The position numbers were made by a program, and so were the translations under genes. Below the pieces are notes generated by a model. It was given only the letters and a program-made list of their open reading frames with translations. It made no database searches and was not told the DNA's origin. Positions 42,882 through 52,191 of a stretch of DNA of 64,000 nucleotides are shown piece by piece (the stretch's first letter is position 1; the number at the start of each line of letters is the position of its first letter). The stretch is from assembly GCA_964420835.1 (NCBI GenBank), contig CAYQUO010000009.1, forward strand, positions 1 through 64,000, written 5' to 3'. The DNA is from CAYQUO01 sp964420835 (GTDB lineage: Bacteria; Chloroflexota; Anaerolineae; Anaerolineales; Anaerolineaceae).

Positions 42882-43394
42882 ATGAGCCTGGGGTCGTTGC
42901 TGTTACTGCTGTCATTAGCTGTTGTTGCTCTTCCGTTCCTCCTGCGCCCATTCCTGGAAAGTTTTGAAAATGAGAGCGAGCCCTTTGCAGGGACGCCCGG
43001 GGAGGATCATCCTGAAGGGGAATTGCTGTCTCAAAAAATGCAGGTATTGAAGGCCATTCAGGAGTTTGATTTCGATTTTGCCCTTGGCAAGATCCCACCG
43101 GAGGAGTATTCAAGCCAGCGGAGTGCCCTGATTCACCTGGGGGCAACAATCCTGCGGCGGATTGATGAACGCAGTGCGGAAGGTCCGAAAAAGGAACCTG
43201 CCGCGGGCGGAGAAAACCGGGCAGGGAAATCCAGTCGCCGAAGGGAGCAGCAGGATGATGACCTGGAGGAACTGATTGCAGCCCGCAGACGGGCACGAGC
43301 AGGCCGTTCGCCCGGCTTCTGCCCCCACTGCGGAAAACCGATGGAAAAAACCGATCGTTATTGCTCCGGATGTGGAAGAACAGCGGTTGAGTGA
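42882..43394 (+). CDS. CcmI-like membrane protein with double zinc ribbon
   Basis: A 170-residue protein: a membrane segment at residues 3-21, a helical region VLKAIQEFDFDFALGKIPPEEYSSQR similar to the start of CcmI, an acidic/basic stretch, and a C-terminal zinc ribbon with CPHCGKPM and CSGCGRTAVE (two CxxC pairs). CcmI presents apocytochrome to the ligation complex. The zinc ribbon is not part of classical CcmI. The same short helical motif recurs near the end of the adjacent cytochrome lipoprotein. Confidence 0.65.
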   Translation: MSLGSLLLLLSLAVVALPFLLRPFLESFENESEPFAGTPGEDHPEGELLSQKMQVLKAIQEFDFDFALGKIPPEEYSSQRSALIHLGATILRRIDERSAEGPKKEPAAGGENRAGKSSRRREQQDDDLEELIAARRRARAGRSPGFCPHCGKPMEKTDRYCSGCGRTAVE

Positions 43395-43401
43395 TTTGTA
43401 C

Positions 43402-45270
43402 ATGATCCGAAAGCCAAGCCTTCCTTCCCTTTTTGCGTTATTGATGAGCCTTTCCCTGGCCGGTTGCCAACTATCCATGACCGGTGACGTGACGCCGCCT
43501 CCAGGAGCAGTCCAAAGGCCCATGCCTGTTTTAGGCACACAGGGGCCCATTCTGCCGATCGTGGCACCCGATCCACGCTCCGGGGAGGCGATTTATCATT
43601 CAAAATGTGCCTCCTGCCATGGGATGATGGGGCACGGTGATGGCCCCCTGGCCCCTGATCTGCCCATCCCGCCTGCGGCATTGGGGGACCTGGCGGTTGC
43701 TTCCGGGGCACGACCAGCGGACTGGTTTGCCATTGTCAGCAATGGACATTTGGAGAGGTTGATGCCGGGTTTCAGCGTGACTTTATCTGAAAGGGAACGA
43801 TGGGATGTGGTCAGTTATGCAATGAGCCTGGGAACTCCAGAATCCCTGCTGGCAGAGGGTGAACACCTTTATTCGGATCATTGTGCAGAATGCCATGGTG
43901 AAAGCGGAGCCGGTGATGGTGTTCGGGCGGCAGGTTTGGAAACCCAACCCAGGGATTGGAGAGAGCCCTCCACTTTAACATGGCTTTCGCTGGATGAACT
44001 GCGCCGGGTTTCGACGAATGGTGTTCCGCCTTCCATGCCGGCTTTTGGTGACAGCCTGAAGGGCGAGCAGTTGCTGGCGGTAAGCGCCTATATTCGCCGC
44101 CTCGGTTATGCGACCCCATCAGAAACGATGGTTGAATTGCCAACCCTGGCAGAGAAACCTGAAAGCGGGGCGAAATGGCTAACCGTTAAAGGGGCGGCAC
44201 AGACACCAGATGGTGTTCGTGCGCCGGCAGGGTTGCCAGCCTTCCTGGAAGGATATGACGGTTTCCAACTGACCTGGAACAGCGCAACAACCTTGGATGA
44301 GGAGGGCCAATTTACATTTACCGATGTGCCACTTGCCGCCGGGCGCATTTACTTTGCCCGGGTGGATTACCAGGGCCTCTCTTTTTATTCCAATGCCATC
44401 CGCCCGGATGAGATCAATGCCCTTGAAATTGAGCGCCTGATGGTGCTTATTTACCCTGCCTCGAACGATCCTTCCCGCCTGTATATCGAACGGCTGCACG
44501 TGTTTTTCGACTATGTTGACCAGGATTCTTTGCAGGTGGTGCAGATGTTCAATATCGCGAACCCTGATCCGTTGGTCATCATCCCGGAGGCTGGATCGGG
44601 AGTTTTGAATTTTCACCTGCCGCCTGGAGCAAGCAACCTGCAATTTCAAGATGAGGATGCCGGAAACCGCTATATCCTGACCGAGGATGGGTTCATGGAT
44701 ACCGGAAGCATCCCGCCTGCTCCCAAAAAGCACCAGGTGATTTTCGGTTTTAATCTCCCATATCAGAAAAAACTGGATTTTGCCCTGCCGCTTGAACTCC
44801 CTGTTGGATCCATCCTTGTGGCGGTGCCTGCAAATGGCGTCCAAGTGATCAGTGATCAATTAATGGAAAGTGGCACCCGGGTGATCGAGGGGGGAACCCT
44901 TAGACTTTACGAAGGCGGTCGCCTGAGGGCAGGGGAAACATTGAAGATGGTGTTATCCAACCTGCCAGGCAGCAGTTGGAGCATGCTGCGGGAAAACAAC
45001 GACAGCACAATTGCCGGGATACTGGTCTTGTTCATTGTGCTGCTTTTTGGCGGGACCTGGCTGCAAAGAAAGTGGAAGCGATGGAAAGAAGCCGGTAACT
45101 CCGGCAGGTCCAGTGTTGAGCTCATGGATGCCATCCTGGCCCTGGATGACCAATACCAGGCTGGAAAACTGCAGGAAGATGGGTACCTGGTCCGCAGAAG
45201 CGGTTTAAAAACCCAACTGAGAAACGCCCTGGACCGGGAAAACAAGTCTTTGCAAGAGAACAAGCATTGA
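43402..45270 (+). CDS. Di-heme cytochrome c lipoprotein with C-terminal membrane segment
   Basis: A 622-residue exported protein with the lipobox LAGC. Two c-type heme sites, CASCHGMMGHGDG and CAECHGESGAGDG, lie in two tandem cytochrome domains (about residues 50-240). A beta-rich region follows, including a carboxypeptidase-regulatory-like segment EGQFTFTDVPLAAGRIYFA. A membrane helix (IAGILVLFIVLLFGGTWL) comes near residue 540, then a helical tail resembling the CcmI-like protein. It is embedded in the ccm operon between ccmG/I-like and ccmA, so it may be a dedicated substrate or a redox partner. Confidence 0.85.
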   Translation: MIRKPSLPSLFALLMSLSLAGCQLSMTGDVTPPPGAVQRPMPVLGTQGPILPIVAPDPRSGEAIYHSKCASCHGMMGHGDGPLAPDLPIPPAALGDLAVASGARPADWFAIVSNGHLERLMPGFSVTLSERERWDVVSYAMSLGTPESLLAEGEHLYSDHCAECHGESGAGDGVRAAGLETQPRDWREPSTLTWLSLDELRRVSTNGVPPSMPAFGDSLKGEQLLAVSAYIRRLGYATPSETMVELPTLAEKPESGAKWLTVKGAAQTPDGVRAPAGLPAFLEGYDGFQLTWNSATTLDEEGQFTFTDVPLAAGRIYFARVDYQGLSFYSNAIRPDEINALEIERLMVLIYPASNDPSRLYIERLHVFFDYVDQDSLQVVQMFNIANPDPLVIIPEAGSGVLNFHLPPGASNLQFQDEDAGNRYILTEDGFMDTGSIPPAPKKHQVIFGFNLPYQKKLDFALPLELPVGSILVAVPANGVQVISDQLMESGTRVIEGGTLRLYEGGRLRAGETLKMVLSNLPGSSWSMLRENNDSTIAGILVLFIVLLFGGTWLQRKWKRWKEAGNSGRSSVELMDAILALDDQYQAGKLQEDGYLVRRSGLKTQLRNALDRENKSLQENKH

Positions 45271-45271
45271 A

Positions 45272-46006
45272 ATGATCGAGGTAAAGGGGCTGGTCAAACG
45301 TTTTGGAAGCCGGTATGGACTGCACGGCGTGGACCTGTTTGTGGAACAGGGGGAGTTCGCCGTTGTGCTGGGGCCAAACGGGGCGGGTAAAACCACATTG
45401 CTTCGCATCCTTGCCGGCCTATCCCGCCCCACGTGCGGATTTGTTGTCATTGGTGGACACAGGCTGCCGGAAGGAGCGGTTGGAATACGGCGACGACTGG
45501 GAGTGGTCACCCATCAGCCGATGCTTTACGGCGACCTGACGCTGGTTGAAAACCTGAAATTCCACGGCCGGATGTTTGAGGTTGACGACCTGGACGGGAG
45601 GATTCGGGAAGTAATGGACCTGGTGGGTTTAACAACCTACCGGAATGAACTGGTGAGGACCCTGTCCAAAGGCTTGATGCAGCGCCTGACGATTGGCAGG
45701 GCAATTCTTCACCGACCGGACCTGATGCTGCTGGATGAACCCCATTCCAGCCTGGACCAGGAGGCCTGCAGAATCCTTGATGATGTTTTGCTGCAGGCTT
45801 CGGCCCAGGGGCACACCATATTGTTGGCAACGCATGACCTTGAGCGGGCTGCGAATCTTGGCAGCATTTTTCATGTGCTTTCGAACGGTGGCATCTGTTC
45901 CTCCACCCCTGGCGGTGTTCGGATAGGACTGGGTGGACTGGTTCGGTTCTACCAGGATGCGCTGGCAGGGACGAAAGTAAACAGGGATCCAGATGCAGGG
46001 GAATAA
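45272..46006 (+). CDS. ccmA: Heme exporter ATP-binding protein CcmA
   Basis: A 244-residue ABC ATPase with Walker A GPNGAGKTTLL, a signature region LSKGLMQRLTIG, Walker B LMLLDEPHSSLD and the switch histidine in ATHDLERA. It is the ATPase of the CcmABCD complex, which releases holo-CcmE. Its end overlaps ccmB by 14 bp. Confidence 0.93.
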   Translation: MIEVKGLVKRFGSRYGLHGVDLFVEQGEFAVVLGPNGAGKTTLLRILAGLSRPTCGFVVIGGHRLPEGAVGIRRRLGVVTHQPMLYGDLTLVENLKFHGRMFEVDDLDGRIREVMDLVGLTTYRNELVRTLSKGLMQRLTIGRAILHRPDLMLLDEPHSSLDQEACRILDDVLLQASAQGHTILLATHDLERAANLGSIFHVLSNGGICSSTPGGVRIGLGGLVRFYQDALAGTKVNRDPDAGE

Positions 46007-46688
46007 AGGTGTAACACCCTATTTGAAGGCGGTTTTTCAGATCGCCTGGAAAGACCTGAAAGTGGAGTGGCATAGCCGGGAAGTTATCCCGGCCATGCTG
46101 ATCTTCGCCCTGCTGATGTTGTTGATCTTCAACTTTGCCCTGGAACTCGAGCCCGGAAAACAATTCTCACTTGCAGCCGGGATCATTTGGGTAACGCTGA
46201 TCTTTTCCGGGTCGATGGGCTTTAGCCGTTCCATCGGCATGGAATTGGACCAGGGTTGCCTGGATGGACTGTTGCTGTTGCCCATTGACAGGACGGCCAT
46301 CTATTTGGGCAAGGTCTTGTCGGGTTGGCTCTTTATGCTCTTTACGGCCGCGATCATCCTGCCGGCTTATGGGATCCTGTTCAATGCCCCAATGCTCTTC
46401 AGACCGGGAGTCCTGTTCGTGGTCATCCTGGGAAGCCTGGGCTATTCGTTGGTGGGAACACAGTTCTCTGTAATGGCAGCCCAAGCCCGGACGCGCGACA
46501 TTCTGCTGCCCATCCTGCTCTTCCCGGTGGCCATCCCGCTTTTGCTGGCAGCCGTCAAGGCCAGTGCCGGGATGTTGCAGGGAAGATCCATTCCGGAATT
46601 GCGCACCTGGTTCAACCTGTTGGTTGTTTACGATATTGTATTCCTGGTGCTGGGTTTCATGCTGTTCGATCAACTGGTTGAGGATTGA
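45993..46688 (+). CDS. ccmB: Heme exporter membrane protein CcmB
   Basis: A 231-residue membrane protein with six hydrophobic segments. VEWHSREVIPAMLIFALLMLLIFNFALE at the N-terminus, GSMGFSRSIGMELDQGCLDGLLLLP and the central LGSLGYSLVGTQFSVMAAQARTRDILLPILLFP block are typical CcmB sequence. It forms the channel-like partner of CcmA. Confidence 0.93.
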   Translation: MQGNKGVTPYLKAVFQIAWKDLKVEWHSREVIPAMLIFALLMLLIFNFALELEPGKQFSLAAGIIWVTLIFSGSMGFSRSIGMELDQGCLDGLLLLPIDRTAIYLGKVLSGWLFMLFTAAIILPAYGILFNAPMLFRPGVLFVVILGSLGYSLVGTQFSVMAAQARTRDILLPILLFPVAIPLLLAAVKASAGMLQGRSIPELRTWFNLLVVYDIVFLVLGFMLFDQLVED

Positions 46689-46789
46689 GGGTGGGGGAAA
46701 CCTCCGCTTCCGTGGCGTGGAGAACTTCGCGGTTGGGCGTAAACAGCGGTACAATTTCCCGGGAAGCAATGGAGAGGCCAACAAAACAG

Positions 46790-47503
46790 ATGGAGCGAAA
46801 CAGGTTCCTTACAGTGCTGGATATTTTCACCGCAGTCCTGGTTGTTGCGGCGGCCATTCTGGTTCTGTTCTTCACACCAGTGGAGGCAGTGATGGGACCC
46901 GTACAGAAGGTGTTCTACTTCCATGTCGCCTCGGGGTGGGTGGGAATGGCGGGCTTCCTTCTGGCAGCGGTTGGCGGTGGTGTGTACCTGAAGACCCGCA
47001 GCCTGATCTGGGACCGGGTTCAGACTTCGGCTGTTGAAATTGGATTGGTGTTCATGCTGGTGACCATAGTGAGCGGGTCGATCTGGGCACGGCCGATTTG
47101 GAACACCTGGTGGACATGGGATCCAAGGCTGACAACAGCCACGATCATGGAGCTGCTCTATGGAGCGTACCTGCTCCTGCGCCAGGGGATTGACGAGCCC
47201 GAAAAAAGGGCGCGCTTTGCGTCCGTTTATGCCATCGTTGGGTTTGTCAGTGTGCCGCTTACTTTCATCTCCATTCGGATTTTCCGAACGATCCACCCGG
47301 TAGTGATCGGAAGAGGCGGAGGGGGAGCGGGGGGAACTTTTGGCATGAGCCCGGGAATGTTGCATGCGTTCCTTTTCAGCCTGTTCGCTTTTACGGTCCT
47401 TTTTATTGACCTGCTATGGCATCGATTTCGATTGGGTGAGCTGGAAGAGAAGGTCGTATCCTTCAACCGGGATGCGGATACCAGCCAGGAGCAACATGGG
47501 TGA
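46790..47503 (+). CDS. ccmC: Heme-binding membrane protein CcmC
   Basis: A 237-residue polytopic protein that presents heme to CcmE. It contains KVFYFHVASGWVGM (first conserved His), the WWD motif in SGSIWARPIWNTWWTWDPRLTTATIMELL and the second periplasmic His in IHPVVIG. The ATG at 46790 has a GGAGAGG site 11 nt upstream. ATG 46769 and 46685 are in frame but less supported. The stop overlaps the start of a CcmD-like gene by 8 bp. Confidence 0.93.
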   Translation: MERNRFLTVLDIFTAVLVVAAAILVLFFTPVEAVMGPVQKVFYFHVASGWVGMAGFLLAAVGGGVYLKTRSLIWDRVQTSAVEIGLVFMLVTIVSGSIWARPIWNTWWTWDPRLTTATIMELLYGAYLLLRQGIDEPEKRARFASVYAIVGFVSVPLTFISIRIFRTIHPVVIGRGGGGAGGTFGMSPGMLHAFLFSLFAFTVLFIDLLWHRFRLGELEEKVVSFNRDADTSQEQHG

Positions 47504-47642
47504 GCCTGCGGATACAATGGGTTACATGATCGCCGGATATGTGGTCATTTTTGGGGCGATCCTCGTTTACATAGGCTCCCTGGGATACCGCTGGCGAAGG
47601 CATTGCCGGGAGATCCACCGTCGTACACAACAAAAAAAGTGA
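47496..47642 (+). CDS. ccmD: CcmD-like small membrane protein
   Basis: A 48-residue protein: a short N-terminus, one membrane helix YMIAGYVVIFGAILVYIGSLGY and a basic tail RWRRHCREIHRRTQQKK. This matches CcmD, the small subunit that stabilises CcmC-CcmE. It overlaps the ccmC stop (ATGGGTGA), a normal ccmC-ccmD arrangement. It completes the locus and is easily missed because of its size. Confidence 0.75.
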   Translation: MGEPADTMGYMIAGYVVIFGAILVYIGSLGYRWRRHCREIHRRTQQKK

Positions 47643-47952
47643 AGCATTCCTGCACCAGGTGGTAATGCAAGTGCCAGGAAGGAGTACTATGGCTCCAACC
47701 TGTGGCTTGAAATGGATGGGTGGCCAGTTGCTTCAGCAACAAACGCTTTCAACGCGCACGCCTTGAACCTGCCTCAATACCTGGCCAGGGCAATTGTTAG
47801 CCATTCCACAGCCTCCAAACCCAAGGGGATAACTCACAAACATAATATGACGGTTGACACTGGAATCAGCCTGAAGAAAATGCTAATAATATACTGGACG
47901 AACGTACATCATAATCCCTCTGGAAATCAAATAAAGATCCAAGGAGATATGA
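47643..47952. other. 310-bp gap between ccm and oxidoreductase operons
   Basis: No gene found. Near the right end a TTGACA (about 47853) is present but the TATACT that follows is 24 bp away, too far for a standard promoter. The last 12 bp hold the AAGGAG ribosome site of the ferredoxin gene. Confidence 0.4.
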
Positions 47953-48219
47953 ATGCCACCCAAGGGAAGAATCAAAATTAAGGAGTATTACTGCAAGGCT
48001 TGCGGGCTGTGTATTGAGGCTTGCCCCCAAGGTGTGATCGCTCTTTCCCGGGAACGAATTAATGCCAAGGGATATCACCCGGCGGAACTGGCAGCCGAGG
48101 GCTGTACTGGCTGTGGGATTTGCTCAATCGTCTGCCCGGAAGCAGCCATTGAGGTTTACCGCCTGGTTGCAGGCGGGGAAAAAGCGGCCACGGAATCCAT
48201 GTCGACGGAGGGGGCATGA
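47953..48219 (+). CDS. 2-oxoacid:ferredoxin oxidoreductase delta (ferredoxin) subunit
   Basis: An 88-residue two-[4Fe-4S] ferredoxin-like subunit with CKACGLCIEACPQG and CTGCGICSIVCPEA. It starts 6 nt after AAGGAG and overlaps the next gene by 4 bp. It mediates electron transfer from the oxoacid oxidoreductase to ferredoxin. Confidence 0.93.
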   Translation: MPPKGRIKIKEYYCKACGLCIEACPQGVIALSRERINAKGYHPAELAAEGCTGCGICSIVCPEAAIEVYRLVAGGEKAATESMSTEGA

Positions 48220-49337
48220 GCAGGGAACTGATCAAAGGGAATGCAGCCATTGCAGAGGCAGCTGTTAGAGCGGGCCTGGATGTGTACTTTGGCTACCCGA
48301 TCACCCCTCAGACGGAACTTCTGGAATATTTATCCAGACGCATGCCGGAACTTGGGCGTGGCTTCGTGCAGGCGGAAAGCGAACTGGGGGCGATCAACAT
48401 GGTATATGGAGCCGCCTGCACTGGAGCAAGGGTGATGACATCCTCTTCAAGCCCGGGGGTCAGCCTGATGATGGAGGGAATCTCCTATATCGCCGGCACG
48501 GAGTTGCCGGCAGTGCTTGTGGATGTGATGCGGGGAGGGCCGGGCCTGGGGAACATTGCACCCTCGCAGCAGGACTACAACCAGGTGGTCCATGGCGGGG
48601 GGCATGGGGATTACTACCCGATTGTCCTGGCGCCATCAACGGTGCAGGAATGCATTGACCTGACCTGCCTGGCATTCGACATCGCGGAACGCTACCGGTC
48701 CATCTGCATTGTGCTTGTGGATGGCAACCTGGGCCAAATGATGGAGCCGGCCGAACTGCCAACGATGAAACCCCAGAAAACAGAGTTCCCGGATTGGGCC
48801 ACGCGTGGAGCGTCAGGGCGGGAAAGGCGAATTCACACCTCCATATACCTGAACCCGGTTGAACAGGAAAAGACGAACCTGCGAATCTTGAAGCGCTGGA
48901 TGGAGGCAAAAAAGAACGAGGTTCGGTACAAGGAATATTACCTGGATGATGCAGAATGGGTGGTTGTTGCGTTTGGAACAAGCGGGCGAAGCGCTTCATC
49001 GGCCATTAAGGCTGCCCGAGCAGAAGGCTTGAAAGTTGGCCTTCTGCGCCCGATCAGCCTGGCGCCCTTCCCGGAACAGGTATTGATTGATGTGTCACAA
49101 AAGGTTCAGGGAATCCTGGTTGTCGAAATGAACAACGGCCAGATGCTTGACGATGTGCTCTCCATCGTTCAGGGCAGGGTGCCCGTGGAATTTTATGGCA
49201 GGCCGGGCGGGAATGTTCCCATGCCAGACGAGGTGTTGCGGGAAATTCGGAGAATGATGCATGAAGGCCTGCCCCTGGATGGACACCCCCGTGACCGCTG
49301 GCTGGAGCGCCTGATTGTGGAAAAAACAGGAGCATAA
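48216..49337 (+). CDS. 2-oxoacid:ferredoxin oxidoreductase alpha subunit (KorA/VorB-like)
   Basis: A 373-residue subunit containing the pyrimidine-binding and transketolase-like domains. GNAAIAEAAVRAGLDVYFGYPITPQTEL, QAESELGAINMVYGAACTGARVMTSSSSPG and VLVDVMRGGPGLGN are typical. The family oxidises 2-oxoglutarate or branched-chain 2-oxoacids in anaerobes. Which one applies here cannot be told from sequence. Confidence 0.93.
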   Translation: MSRELIKGNAAIAEAAVRAGLDVYFGYPITPQTELLEYLSRRMPELGRGFVQAESELGAINMVYGAACTGARVMTSSSSPGVSLMMEGISYIAGTELPAVLVDVMRGGPGLGNIAPSQQDYNQVVHGGGHGDYYPIVLAPSTVQECIDLTCLAFDIAERYRSICIVLVDGNLGQMMEPAELPTMKPQKTEFPDWATRGASGRERRIHTSIYLNPVEQEKTNLRILKRWMEAKKNEVRYKEYYLDDAEWVVVAFGTSGRSASSAIKAARAEGLKVGLLRPISLAPFPEQVLIDVSQKVQGILVVEMNNGQMLDDVLSIVQGRVPVEFYGRPGGNVPMPDEVLREIRRMMHEGLPLDGHPRDRWLERLIVEKTGA

Positions 49338-49343
49338 AACAGA

Positions 49344-50117
49344 ATGGGTGATCTTACGGAAGCGCTTGTTTACGATCGGCCATGCACGTATACCGATGTT
49401 GTAACGCACTATTGCCCCGGGTGCACTCATGGGGTGGCACACCGCCTTGTGGCTGAAGTGATTGAAGAAATGAGCCTACGGGATCGGATCATTGGTGTTG
49501 CTTCGGTTGGCTGCTCTGTGTTTATTTATAACTATTTTGATATTGACTTTGTACAGGCTCCACACGGAAGGGCGCCGGCGATGGCGACCGGTGTAAAAAG
49601 GGCATTGCCGGACCGGGTTGTTTTCACCTACCAGGGAGACGGAGACCTGGCGTCCATTGGGATGGGTGAGATCGTGGCGGCCGCGACCAGGGGGGAGAAT
49701 ATCACGGTGATCTTTCTGAACAACGCCAATTACGGGATGACCGGCGGCCAGATGGCACCAACAACACTTCCGGGGCAGAAGACAAGTTCCACCCAAGCCG
49801 GGCGGGATGTGGAAACAGCCGGATACCCTGTGCGGGTTTCTGAAATGCTGGCCACGCTGCAGGGCGCCAGTTATATTGTGCGCCGCAGCCTGCATGACCC
49901 CAGGAATATCCGGATGGCGAAGAAAGCCGTGCGGATGGCCTTTGAAGCCCAGGTGCGGGGATTGGGCTTTTCCATGGTTGAGTTGCTTTCCACCTGCCCC
50001 ACCAACTGGGAAATGGACCCCATCCAGGCCATGAAGTGGGTGGAAGAAAAAATGGTGCCTTACTATCCCATTGGGGATTACAAGGTGAATCCGGCGTTGA
50101 AGGACCTGCGGTTTTAA
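49344..50117 (+). CDS. 2-oxoacid:ferredoxin oxidoreductase beta subunit
   Basis: A 257-residue thiamine-pyrophosphate-binding subunit with CPGCTHGVAHRL, the TPP/Mg motif GDGDLASIGMGEIVAAATRGENITVIFLNNANYGMTGG and the typical GQMAPTT. It is co-directional with the alpha (6 bp gap) and gamma subunits. Confidence 0.93.
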   Translation: MGDLTEALVYDRPCTYTDVVTHYCPGCTHGVAHRLVAEVIEEMSLRDRIIGVASVGCSVFIYNYFDIDFVQAPHGRAPAMATGVKRALPDRVVFTYQGDGDLASIGMGEIVAAATRGENITVIFLNNANYGMTGGQMAPTTLPGQKTSSTQAGRDVETAGYPVRVSEMLATLQGASYIVRRSLHDPRNIRMAKKAVRMAFEAQVRGLGFSMVELLSTCPTNWEMDPIQAMKWVEEKMVPYYPIGDYKVNPALKDLRF

Positions 50118-50128
50118 GAAGGAGAGCC

Positions 50129-50665
50129 ATGCAAAACGAGATCATGATGGCGGGTTTTGGCGGGCAAGGGGTGTTGTTCGCCGGCCAGGTGCTTGCCTAT
50201 GCAGCCATGGACGAAGGGAAGGAAGTGACCTGGATCCCTTCCTATGGACCGGAAATGCGCGGTGGCACGGCCAATTGCACGGTGATCATTTCAGATGAAG
50301 AGATCGGCTCACCCGTGGTGGACAATCCAGGTATCGTCATCGTAATGAACCGGCCTTCCATGGATAAATGTGAGCCGATGGTGAAGGAAGGGGGCTGGCT
50401 CTTTGTAAATACGTCCATTGTTGATCGACCGGCAAAACGCCAGGATATTCGAATTGTGGAGGTGCCCGCCAACCAGATCGCTGAAGGGCTGGGGGACAAG
50501 CGAATGGCAAACATGGTGATGGTCGGATTGATGCTGGGGAAGACCGGGATATTGGCAATAGAGGCTGTGAACAAAACGATGGAAGCGCACCTGCCGGCGC
50601 GGCACCGTAATTTGCTTAAGGCGAACACAGAGGCACTGAAAAAAGGCGAAGCCCTGGCAAAGTGA
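50129..50665 (+). CDS. 2-oxoacid:ferredoxin oxidoreductase gamma subunit
   Basis: A 178-residue subunit with GFGGQGVLFAGQVLAYAAM at the N-terminus and SYGPEMRGGTANCTVIIS, the family hallmark around the catalytic interface. An AAGGAG site is 7 nt before this ATG. A longer in-frame start at 50036 lies inside the beta gene. Confidence 0.93.
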   Translation: MQNEIMMAGFGGQGVLFAGQVLAYAAMDEGKEVTWIPSYGPEMRGGTANCTVIISDEEIGSPVVDNPGIVIVMNRPSMDKCEPMVKEGGWLFVNTSIVDRPAKRQDIRIVEVPANQIAEGLGDKRMANMVMVGLMLGKTGILAIEAVNKTMEAHLPARHRNLLKANTEALKKGEALAK

Positions 50666-50722
50666 CAGGGATGGCCAATGCAGAAAAGCTGGGTGGCCGG
50701 ACGTTGAAATCTCCGGCGGTCT

Positions 50723-51412
50723 TTACTCGGATGGTTCCTGATGGAAAGCCATCCGAACTTCAGGGCGGGCGATGTATTTCAGCGCAAATATCCCCAGGGC
50801 GGTGAGGAGGGGAAAAGCCAGAACCAGGGCAAGACAGCCTGACAATGCCGCTACATAACCCCGCCGACCGCCTTGTTGCAACCCCCAGGCGCCCAGAAAA
50901 CAACCCGAAGCGATGAGGCAGCACCAGGCGAATACGAATCCGAGTGTGGCGGGTTTTCCAACCAATATCAGGGTTACACCTGCCAGTGTGAAAAGGGCTC
51001 CCCCCAGGATAAAGATCTTATCCAGCCAGAGCATTCTTTGCAGAACGTATGATCCTGCAACTGGTGGCGGTGCTTCAGAATCTCCCGCCAAGGAGGCCAA
51101 GGCATCTGCCGCAGCCTGGCGAACACCCATATCGGGATCTGTCAACAGGGGTTTCAACACACCCGGGTCAGGCAAATTGGCGCTGTCGATCAGAAGTTCG
51201 ACAGCCGAGCCCCGCACAAGCGGATCGGCATGGGCCAGGCAGGATATCAGAAAATCGAAGCCTCGGGGGTCTCCAAGTTGTTGCAAGGCTGAAGCAGCCT
51301 CCAGGCGGGAAAGAAGGTCTTCGGATGTAATAAGCGCGGCAAGTCCCTCCAGGTCACGCTGCAAGTACAGCCTGCTGACAATGCGGGTGCGATAAGCGGT
51401 CATGGTTTTCAA
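50723..51412 (-). CDS. HEAT-repeat membrane protein
   Basis: A 229-residue protein with two or three HEAT-like repeats in the N-terminal half (for example SRLEAASALQQLGDPRGFDFLISCLAH and VRQAAADALASLAGD). Four hydrophobic segments follow in the C-terminal half. It starts at TTG 51412, overlapping the HAD gene stop by 4 bp. ATG 51403 is an alternative. The function is unknown. HEAT repeats here likely bind a protein partner at the membrane. Confidence 0.72.
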   Translation of the reverse strand: MKTMTAYRTRIVSRLYLQRDLEGLAALITSEDLLSRLEAASALQQLGDPRGFDFLISCLAHADPLVRGSAVELLIDSANLPDPGVLKPLLTDPDMGVRQAAADALASLAGDSEAPPPVAGSYVLQRMLWLDKIFILGGALFTLAGVTLILVGKPATLGFVFAWCCLIASGCFLGAWGLQQGGRRGYVAALSGCLALVLAFPLLTALGIFALKYIARPEVRMAFHQEPSE

Positions 51413-52146
51413 GAAATTATAAGATGGTTTTCAACATTGTTGACCGGTTTGGATCCTTCCACGAGCGGCAACCCGGCCAGGACCTCCAGCAGTTCCCAGG
51501 GACTGGGAAGGATGATATCCGCCCCCGCCCGGCGTAGTTCCCTTTCCGTACCAAAACCACACAATACCCCTGCGGTTTGTGCTCCGGCGGCACGACCGGC
51601 ACGGATGTCGACGGTTGTATCGCCGACCATGAGGCAATGTCCCGGCGGCACGCCGAGTTGGTTGGCCGCCCATAAGATGGGATCCGGGAAGGGCTTGGTG
51701 TAACGGCAGGTCTGTGCCGTGGCAACGGCCTTGAAAAGAGGTGAAAGGCCAAATTGGTCGAGGAATGCCCGGGAGCCTGCTGCGCCGCGTGAACTGACGA
51801 TGGCCATGGGAAAACGGCCGGATAGGCGGAAAAGGGCTTCGTGAACCCGGGGTACCAGCCAATACTGTTTTGCCACTTTGTCCGTTTTACTCCTCATTGC
51901 AGCCAGCAGCCGCGCAATATCATCGTCCAGGTCCAGGCGGTCCAACACATGATAAGCGAGGTTTCCTGGAGATTCCAGGCTCATGACCAGCCAACGTGCA
52001 AGGGGGAGCAGGTCTTTCCCGTGGTGAAGGAACCGTAATGGTGAAAGCATACGGGAGACCTTTTTCACCAGGACATCATCTGTGTCGCTTAATGTGCCGT
52101 CGATATCAAAGCAAAGTGCCCTGATGCGGTGGGTGTCAAGGGCCAT
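51409..52146 (-). CDS. HAD-family phosphatase (phosphoglycolate phosphatase-like)
   Basis: A 245-residue HAD phosphatase with motif I CFDIDGTLSDTDD, motif II VSSRGAAG, Lys in RYTKPFPDPILWAA and motif IV MVGDTTVDIRAGRAAG. The cap type (C1, helical) fits phosphoglycolate phosphatase-like enzymes, but the substrate is not certain. It is in an operon with the HEAT gene. Confidence 0.85.
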   Translation of the reverse strand: MALDTHRIRALCFDIDGTLSDTDDVLVKKVSRMLSPLRFLHHGKDLLPLARWLVMSLESPGNLAYHVLDRLDLDDDIARLLAAMRSKTDKVAKQYWLVPRVHEALFRLSGRFPMAIVSSRGAAGSRAFLDQFGLSPLFKAVATAQTCRYTKPFPDPILWAANQLGVPPGHCLMVGDTTVDIRAGRAAGAQTAGVLCGFGTERELRRAGADIILPSPWELLEVLAGLPLVEGSKPVNNVENHLIIS

Positions 52147-52191
52147 TGGAAAAGGTTTGGTTGTGTTGGGTGAACTTCATTGTTGAACCAC

